Assembly (NCBI GenBank): GCA_937980205.1
Contig: CALJKW010000052.1
Coordinates: 62,001 to 126,000 of the forward strand
DNA: 64,000 bases
Direction of reading: 5' to 3'
DNA from: an uncultured Myxococcales bacterium
GTDB taxonomy: Bacteria > Myxococcota > Myxococcia > Myxococcales > Myxococcaceae
Under the pieces are notes generated by a model, which worked only from the letters and a program-made list of their open reading frames with translations, did not search any database and was not told the DNA's origin. Numbering within the stretch: the first letter of the stretch is position 1; every line of letters starts with the position of its first letter. Made by a program: the position numbers and the translations under genes. Below are positions 59,415 through 64,000 of the stretch, piece by piece.

Positions 59415-61235
59415 ATGTCCCGTCTCGACCCACACTCCTACGCCGACGGTGCCCAGCCGCGCACCCGCTCGTTCGATCTTCACGCCACGGTCGACTTCGA
59501 CAAGCGCGAGCTGCGCGGCTCGGTCACGCTGCACCTGCACGAGCCCTCGCGCGGAGGCCCCCTCGACCTCGACACGCGCGGGCTCATCATCGAGTCGGCG
59601 TCGGTGCCGTTCACGCTGCACCCGCCCGAGCCCATCTTGGGCGCGCGGCTCGAGCTGAAGCTGCCCGCCGGCGCGCGCGAGGTCACCGTGAAGTACCGCA
59701 CCGCGCCCGACGCCTCGGCGCTGCAGTGGCTGCAGCCGTCGCAGACGTTCGGCGGCGCTCAGCCCTACGTGTTCACCCAGTGCCAGGCGATTCACGCGCG
59801 CAGCGTGGTGCCGTGTCAGGACACTCCGTCGATTCGGCAGACGTACACCGCGGCGCTCGACGTGCCGGCGCGGCTCAAGGGCGTGATGGCGGCGGCGCCG
59901 CTCGGTCGTACCGTCAACGGCGATCGCGCGGTCGACCGCTTCGAGATGCCGCAGCCGATTCCTCCGTACCTGTTCGCCTTCGCGGTCGGCGACCTCGCGT
60001 CGAAGGACCTCTCGCCGCGCAGCCGCGTCTGGTGCGAGCCGGGGCAGCTCGAGGCGGCCGCGTGGGAGTTCTCCGGCGTCGAGCAGATGATCGAGCAGGC
60101 CGAGAAGCTCTTCGGCCCCTACGACTGGGAGCGCTTCGACATGCTCGTCATGCCGCCCTCGTTCCCCTACGGCGGCATGGAGAACCCGCGCCTCACGTTT
60201 CTCACTCCGGCGCTGCTCGCCGGCGACAAGAGCCAGGTGAACGTCGTGGCCCACGAGCTCGCGCACGCGTGGACCGGCAACCTCGTCACGAACACCACCG
60301 CCGAGCACTTCTGGCTCAACGAGGGCTTCACCGTGTTCGCCGAGAACCGCATCCTCGAGAACATCGACGGCGTCGAGGTCGCGGCGCTGCACGCCGCCAT
60401 CGGGCATCAGGACCTGCTGCAGGCGTTCGAGCAGTTCAGCACGCAGCCCGAGCTCACGAAGCTGCGCACGAAGCTCGACGGCATCGACCCCGACGAGGCC
60501 TTCAGCCAGGTGCCGTACCAGAAGGGCTACCTGTTCCTGAAGACGCTCGAGGCCGCCGCGGGGCGCGAGCGCTTCGACGCGCTGCTCAAGACGTGGCTGA
60601 AGACGCACCGGTTCGGAGCCGCCACCACCGACGACTTCTTGCGCCTCGTCGAGGAGCTCGAGCCCGGGCTGCTCGCCCGCGTCGACGCGAAGGCCTGGGT
60701 CGACGAGCCGGGGCTCCCCGCGAACCACTGGAAGCCCGAGTCGACGAAGCTCGAGGCGGTGAAGCGCCAGCTCGGCGCGCTGCCGACTCAGACGCAAGGG
60801 TGGACTCCCGCCGAGTGGCAGCTCTGGCTCGAGGCCACGAAGCGCCCGTTCGCCGAGTGCGCCGCGCTCGACGCGAAGCACCACCTGAGCGACACGAAGA
60901 ACCCCGAGGTGCTGGTGAGCTGGCTCTCGCTCGCCGCCGAGTCCGGGCATCTCTCCGTGCTTCCGCGCATCGAAGAGGTCGTCGGCAAGTTCGGCCGCAT
61001 GAAGTACCTGAAGCCGCTCTACCGCGCGCTCGCGGCGCGGCCCGAGACGAAGGCGAAGGCGAAAGAGCTCTTCGAGCGCTTCAAGGACCGCTACCACCCC
61101 ATCGCGCAGCAGGTGATCCGCGGCGTCGTCGGGGCGTGGGCCGGTCGTTCGGGGAGGTGTCCCCAGGATGTTCCGGCTATAGAGCCGCCTTTACATGAAA
61201 CGGCGCCGCACGCTGGAGCTGCTCATCCCCGATGA
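59415..61235 (+). CDS. M1-family aminopeptidase (leukotriene-A4-hydrolase-like)
   Basis: 606 residues, cytoplasmic (no signal peptide). The exopeptidase motif GGMEN is at 253-257, the zinc site HELAH at 280-284 with the third ligand Glu303 in WLNEGF. The domain order (N-terminal beta saddle, catalytic domain, C-terminal HEAT-like helices) matches LTA4H-type aminopeptidases, and the length agrees. It overlaps the next gene by 41 bases, more than usual; either the last residues are real or the rhodanese start is slightly further in. Confidence 0.92.
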   Translation: MSRLDPHSYADGAQPRTRSFDLHATVDFDKRELRGSVTLHLHEPSRGGPLDLDTRGLIIESASVPFTLHPPEPILGARLELKLPAGAREVTVKYRTAPDASALQWLQPSQTFGGAQPYVFTQCQAIHARSVVPCQDTPSIRQTYTAALDVPARLKGVMAAAPLGRTVNGDRAVDRFEMPQPIPPYLFAFAVGDLASKDLSPRSRVWCEPGQLEAAAWEFSGVEQMIEQAEKLFGPYDWERFDMLVMPPSFPYGGMENPRLTFLTPALLAGDKSQVNVVAHELAHAWTGNLVTNTTAEHFWLNEGFTVFAENRILENIDGVEVAALHAAIGHQDLLQAFEQFSTQPELTKLRTKLDGIDPDEAFSQVPYQKGYLFLKTLEAAAGRERFDALLKTWLKTHRFGAATTDDFLRLVEELEPGLLARVDAKAWVDEPGLPANHWKPESTKLEAVKRQLGALPTQTQGWTPAEWQLWLEATKRPFAECAALDAKHHLSDTKNPEVLVSWLSLAAESGHLSVLPRIEEVVGKFGRMKYLKPLYRALAARPETKAKAKELFERFKDRYHPIAQQVIRGVVGAWAGRSGRCPQDVPAIEPPLHETAPHAGAAHPR

Positions 61236-62619
61236 AGGCATCTCTCCCGGTGAACGTTCCTTCCGCGCCGGGTGGTTCTCCGCGCTGACGCGCACGGACG
61301 GCGCGAGACCCGAGGTCAGCCCCGACTACGTCGCGCGCCAGGGCCGCACGCTGCGCGTCGTCGACGTGCGCGAGGCCGAAGACCTGCTCGGCGTTCACGG
61401 CCACGTGCCCGGCTCCGACTGGGTGCCGCTCAAGGAAGCGGGGAGCCTGCACACGCGCGTCGGCCCGTTCGAGCCGCTCGTGCTCGTCGACGACGACGGC
61501 ACCAGCGCGCTCGCGCTCGCCGCGTGGCTCGAGGAGGCGGGCCTCTCGATGGTGGCCGCGATGCGCGGCGGAATGATCGCGTGGAAGGAGACCGGCCTCG
61601 CCGCGTCGCGCGACCCGCACGTGCTCGACCGCCGCGGAGAGCTCGCTCCGCTGATCCCCTGGGCGAAGTCCGAGAGCGGCGCCGCGTTCTCGCGCGAGGA
61701 CATCGCCGAGCACGTCGGTCACGCGCGCTCGGTGCGCTGGGTGAAGGTCGCCGCGTTCCTGCTGCACGGCCGCCTCTCGTGCGTCGACGGGCGAGATCAC
61801 GTCGCCGTCGTCGGCAGCCCCGGCGGAGACGCCGGCGAGCTCGTCCTCGCGCTCGGCGCGTTCGAGAAGCTCACCGGCAAGTCGCTCGACGATCGCACCC
61901 TCTTCGAGCTGCTGCGCCGCCGCCTCGACGCGTTCGGCCGCTTCGCGTTCCACACCGACACCGCGGCCGGCAACCGGCTGCTCACCGCCATTCGCAACGA
62001 CGCGCGCACGAAGGACTCTGTCGCCGGGCAGAGCGACCCGCTGTGGTTCAGGCAGTTCTTCGCTTCTCCGCCGGAGCAGGTGCGGCCCGCGCTCGCCGAG
62101 CTGATGACGCTGCCCGCACACATGGGCTGCGGTCACCTGCGGCTGATGACGCAGTTCCCCGCGCGCTGGGGCATTCGCGAGGGCCTCGTCTCGCAGGTGA
62201 TGCGCGCCGCGCTCGAGCTGCGCTGGCGCGGCCGGCACGACCTCGAGGTCACGCCGCTGCCGGGAGGTCATTCCGAGGGCGGCGTCGTGAACGTGCACAT
62301 CTCCGAGGACCTCGACGCCTTCTCGTGGGTGCCGCTGGTCTCGCCGTCCATCGCCGGGCGGCAGATGTTCGTGAACCACCCCGACGTGGCGAGTTTCCTG
62401 CGCCGCCAGCTCGCGCGGTGGATGTCGCAGCAGACCGACCTCTTCCCGGCGCCGCCTTCCGTGCCTGCGCTCTTCGACGCGATGCAGGCGCTGCACCAGC
62501 AACAGCTCATGGCCACGCTCGGCGAGCTCGCTGCGGGCCTGCCGATCTTCGACGTCACCGTGTATCCGGACGGCCGCTCCGAGGTGAAGCACTCGGGCAG
62601 CGTGCCGGCGAAGGCATGA
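61195..62619 (+). CDS. Rhodanese-like protein lacking the catalytic Cys
   Basis: 474 residues from MKRRRTLELLIP. Residues about 50-135 are a rhodanese-like domain (RVVDVREAEDLLGVHGHVPGS), but the active-site loop reads L-V-D-D-D-G-T-S-A-L at about 96-105, with Asp in place of the catalytic Cys, so sulfur transfer is not expected. The remaining 340 residues are mixed alpha/beta and unrecognised, with a His-rich phrase (HMGCGHLRLMTQFPARWG). It may be a sensor or scaffold. It is translationally coupled to the bestrophin-like gene downstream. Confidence 0.75.
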   Translation: MKRRRTLELLIPDEGISPGERSFRAGWFSALTRTDGARPEVSPDYVARQGRTLRVVDVREAEDLLGVHGHVPGSDWVPLKEAGSLHTRVGPFEPLVLVDDDGTSALALAAWLEEAGLSMVAAMRGGMIAWKETGLAASRDPHVLDRRGELAPLIPWAKSESGAAFSREDIAEHVGHARSVRWVKVAAFLLHGRLSCVDGRDHVAVVGSPGGDAGELVLALGAFEKLTGKSLDDRTLFELLRRRLDAFGRFAFHTDTAAGNRLLTAIRNDARTKDSVAGQSDPLWFRQFFASPPEQVRPALAELMTLPAHMGCGHLRLMTQFPARWGIREGLVSQVMRAALELRWRGRHDLEVTPLPGGHSEGGVVNVHISEDLDAFSWVPLVSPSIAGRQMFVNHPDVASFLRRQLARWMSQQTDLFPAPPSVPALFDAMQALHQQQLMATLGELAAGLPIFDVTVYPDGRSEVKHSGSVPAKA

Positions 62620-63500
62620 TCGTCCGGCACAACCTCAACTGGGCGATCATCCTCCGGCGCAACTGGAGGGCCATCTCGTTCTTCCTCGCGATGGGCGTCT
62701 TCTCCGCGGTGCTCGACTGGCGCTACGCGCTGTCGAAGGAGCTGGTGCCTCCGACCGCAGTCGCCGCGCTCTCGGCCGCGCTCGCCATCTTCCTCGCGTT
62801 CCGGAACTCCGCCGGGTACGACCGATGGTGGGAGGCGCGCAAGCAGTGGGGCACGCTGATCAACTCGTCGCGCTCGTTCGCGCGGCAGCTCGCGACGCTC
62901 GGCCCCGTCGACGCCGACACGAAGCGCTCGCTGCTCTACCGGCAGATCGCCTTCGCCCACGCGCTGCGCCTGCAGCTGCGCGGCCAGGCGAAGGACCTCG
63001 CCGAGACGCTCGCGCCGTTCCTCGCGCCCGATGAGGTGAAGCGGGCCGTCGGCTCGACGAACGCCGCGATGTGGATTCTGCAGCTGCAGGGTGAGGCGGT
63101 GCGCGGGCTCGAGCTCGATGCGCCGCGCCACGCGCGCGTCGACGAGACGCTGTCGTCGTTCACCGACGTGCAGGGCGCCTGCGAGCGCCTGAAGACGACG
63201 CCGGTGCCGCGCCAGTACGAGTACTTCCCGCGCATCTTCGTCTACTTCTACGCCGTCGTGCTGCCGCTCTCGCTGGGCGCCCACCTCGAGTGGTTCACGC
63301 CGCTCGTCAGCGTGCCGGTCTCGTTCCTGTTCATGGCACTCGAGCGCGTCGGCGGGTTCATGGAGAAGCCCTTCGAGAACGACATCACCGACGTGCCGCT
63401 CAGCGCCATGTCGCGCACCATCGAGCGGAACCTTCGCGAGCTCGCCGGCGACACGCAGCTTCCGCCGGCGCTGGAGCCCGTCGACGGATACCTCTGGTGA
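62616..63500 (+). CDS. Bestrophin-family (YneE/RFP-TM) membrane protein
   Basis: 294 residues from the ATG overlapping the upstream stop (ATGA). The bestrophin signature is clear: a first membrane helix (AISFFLAMGVFSAVL), then AALSAALAIFLAFRNSAGYDRWWEARKQWG with the conserved R-x-x-x-G/A-Y-x-R-W-W-E-x-R, and P-F-E-N-D at the C-terminal region (MEKPFENDITDVPLS). Bacterial members are pentameric cation or anion channels. Coupling to the rhodanese-like gene is unexplained. Confidence 0.9.
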   Translation: MIVRHNLNWAIILRRNWRAISFFLAMGVFSAVLDWRYALSKELVPPTAVAALSAALAIFLAFRNSAGYDRWWEARKQWGTLINSSRSFARQLATLGPVDADTKRSLLYRQIAFAHALRLQLRGQAKDLAETLAPFLAPDEVKRAVGSTNAAMWILQLQGEAVRGLELDAPRHARVDETLSSFTDVQGACERLKTTPVPRQYEYFPRIFVYFYAVVLPLSLGAHLEWFTPLVSVPVSFLFMALERVGGFMEKPFENDITDVPLSAMSRTIERNLRELAGDTQLPPALEPVDGYLW

Positions 63501-63562
63501 GCAGCAAGGCGGCGGCTGGTCGCCCGATGGTGCCCATGGGGTGCGCTCGCGAAGCTCGTCGA

Positions 63563-64000
63563 ATGACCCGCATCGCCGCTCCTGCGCTGTGCGCCGTCCT
63601 CTTCGCGGCCTGCAGCTGCCAGCCGATCGAGCCAGGCGATGAAGACGGTGGCCCGGGCGGCGGTGTCGCGGGCGCGACCGGGGGAGGCAGCGCCGGCGGC
63701 GGAAGCACAGGCGGTGGCAACACAGGCGGCGGCAACACAGGCGGCGGCAACACAGGCGGCGGCAACACAGGCGGCGGCAGCGCGGGTGGCGGCAACGCAG
63801 GCGGCGGCAGCGCGGGCGGCGGCAACACAGGCGGCGGCACAGCTGACGGAGGCGTCGACGCCGGGTCGGTCTTCGCCAGCTACGACACGCTGACGCTCAG
63901 TTATTTCGACGCGCCTCCCCCGGCCTCCGGCAACTTCGGGCCGCAGTTCATTCGCGACGTCGCGTTCGATGCTCAGGGGAACATCGTCGTGGTGGGCGGG
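63563..64000 (+). CDS. Lipoprotein with NTGGG repeat linker (3' end missing)
   Basis: 146 codons from ATG at 63563 to the window end, with no stop. MTRIAAPALCAVLFAACSC is a lipoprotein signal (lipobox F-A-A-C). A Gly-rich linker then carries eight pentapeptides (NTGGG, SAGGG, NAGGG) from a 15-base tandem repeat, followed by DGGVDAGS and a domain start (FIRDVAFDAQGNIVVVGG) that looks like a propeller blade of the NHL/Kelch type. Myxobacterial surface lipoproteins commonly have this layout. The function cannot be told until the rest is seen. Confidence 0.8.
   Translation, partial: MTRIAAPALCAVLFAACSCQPIEPGDEDGGPGGGVAGATGGGSAGGGSTGGGNTGGGNTGGGNTGGGNTGGGSAGGGNAGGGSAGGGNTGGGTADGGVDAGSVFASYDTLTLSYFDAPPPASGNFGPQFIRDVAFDAQGNIVVVGG
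63719..63838 (+). repeat. 15-base tandem repeat in lipoprotein linker
   Basis: Eight consecutive 15-base units, four of them identical (AACACAGGCGGCGGC), the others with one to three changes, encode NTGGG-type pentapeptides. It is in frame and would vary in length by slippage without breaking the gene. It is coding, not CRISPR. Confidence 0.85.

Noticed and set aside
63719..63838. Regular short repeats that could be taken for a CRISPR array
   Set aside because: Units are 15 bases, contiguous, without spacers, and encode an in-frame Gly-rich linker.

Overview
The window is very GC-rich, gene-dense bacterial chromosome and reads as a myxobacterium (Myxococcota). Pointers are a large exported protein ending in a MYXO-CTERM-type tail, two membrane-anchored Hanks-type Ser/Thr kinases (one with TPR-like repeats), several FHA-domain signalling proteins including a sigma-54 activator, and many lipoproteins with Gly/Ser/Asp-rich linkers. 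I annotate 58 protein genes, two of them cut by the window ends, plus one 5' gene fragment. I see no rRNA, tRNA, CRISPR array, insertion sequence or phage.

Layout. 1-5.6 kb: a partial secreted Cys-repeat protein, a ZU5-like lipoprotein, another lipoprotein, then a minus-strand run with a pilus/secretion-ATPase-type N-terminal domain protein and an acyl-CoA-dehydrogenase-like protein. 5.7-12.6 kb: a diiron ferritin-like protein divergent from a Ser/Thr kinase with a coupled esterase, a glycosyltransferase, an exported caspase-like protein, and a probably acquired DUF4143 ATPase under a perfect palindrome. 12.6-19 kb: a Crp/Fnr regulator, an endonuclease-I-like nuclease, a short HPF-like protein, the MYXO-CTERM protein and a FitAB (VapBC-like) toxin-antitoxin pair. 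19-29 kb: a translationally coupled exported DUF1501/CxxCH module, a GNAT-like protein, and a 5-oxoproline operon (permease, fused PxpBC, PxpA) whose 5' end is rearranged.

29-37 kb holds the least familiar block: a 1248-residue protein with many helical repeats fused to an S-adenosylhomocysteine-hydrolase-like domain, divergent from two tandem 577-residue paralogues with MORN/YwqK-like repeats. 37-48 kb is signalling: an FHA-GAF-cyclase / FHA / SRPBCC operon, two large exported proteins, a zinc-finger-kinase-TPR protein and an FHA sigma-54 activator. 48-56 kb: HAD phosphatase, royal-jelly-type protein, Kelch lipoprotein, dihydroorotase, and an imelysin plus di-haem cytochrome iron-type operon. 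56-59.4 kb: a MerC / Csp copper-storage / DUF6265-like operon, small secreted proteins, an ExbB-like channel and a methyltransferase. 59.4-64 kb: M1 aminopeptidase, rhodanese-like protein, bestrophin, and a partial lipoprotein.

Operons are tightly packed, with repeated 4-base ATGA/GTGA stop-start overlaps. Regulatory DNA worth attention: a 20-base palindromic element shared by the caspase and endonuclease genes, a 31-base element shared upstream of two FHA genes, and perfect palindromes at the start codons of the ATPase and FitAB genes.
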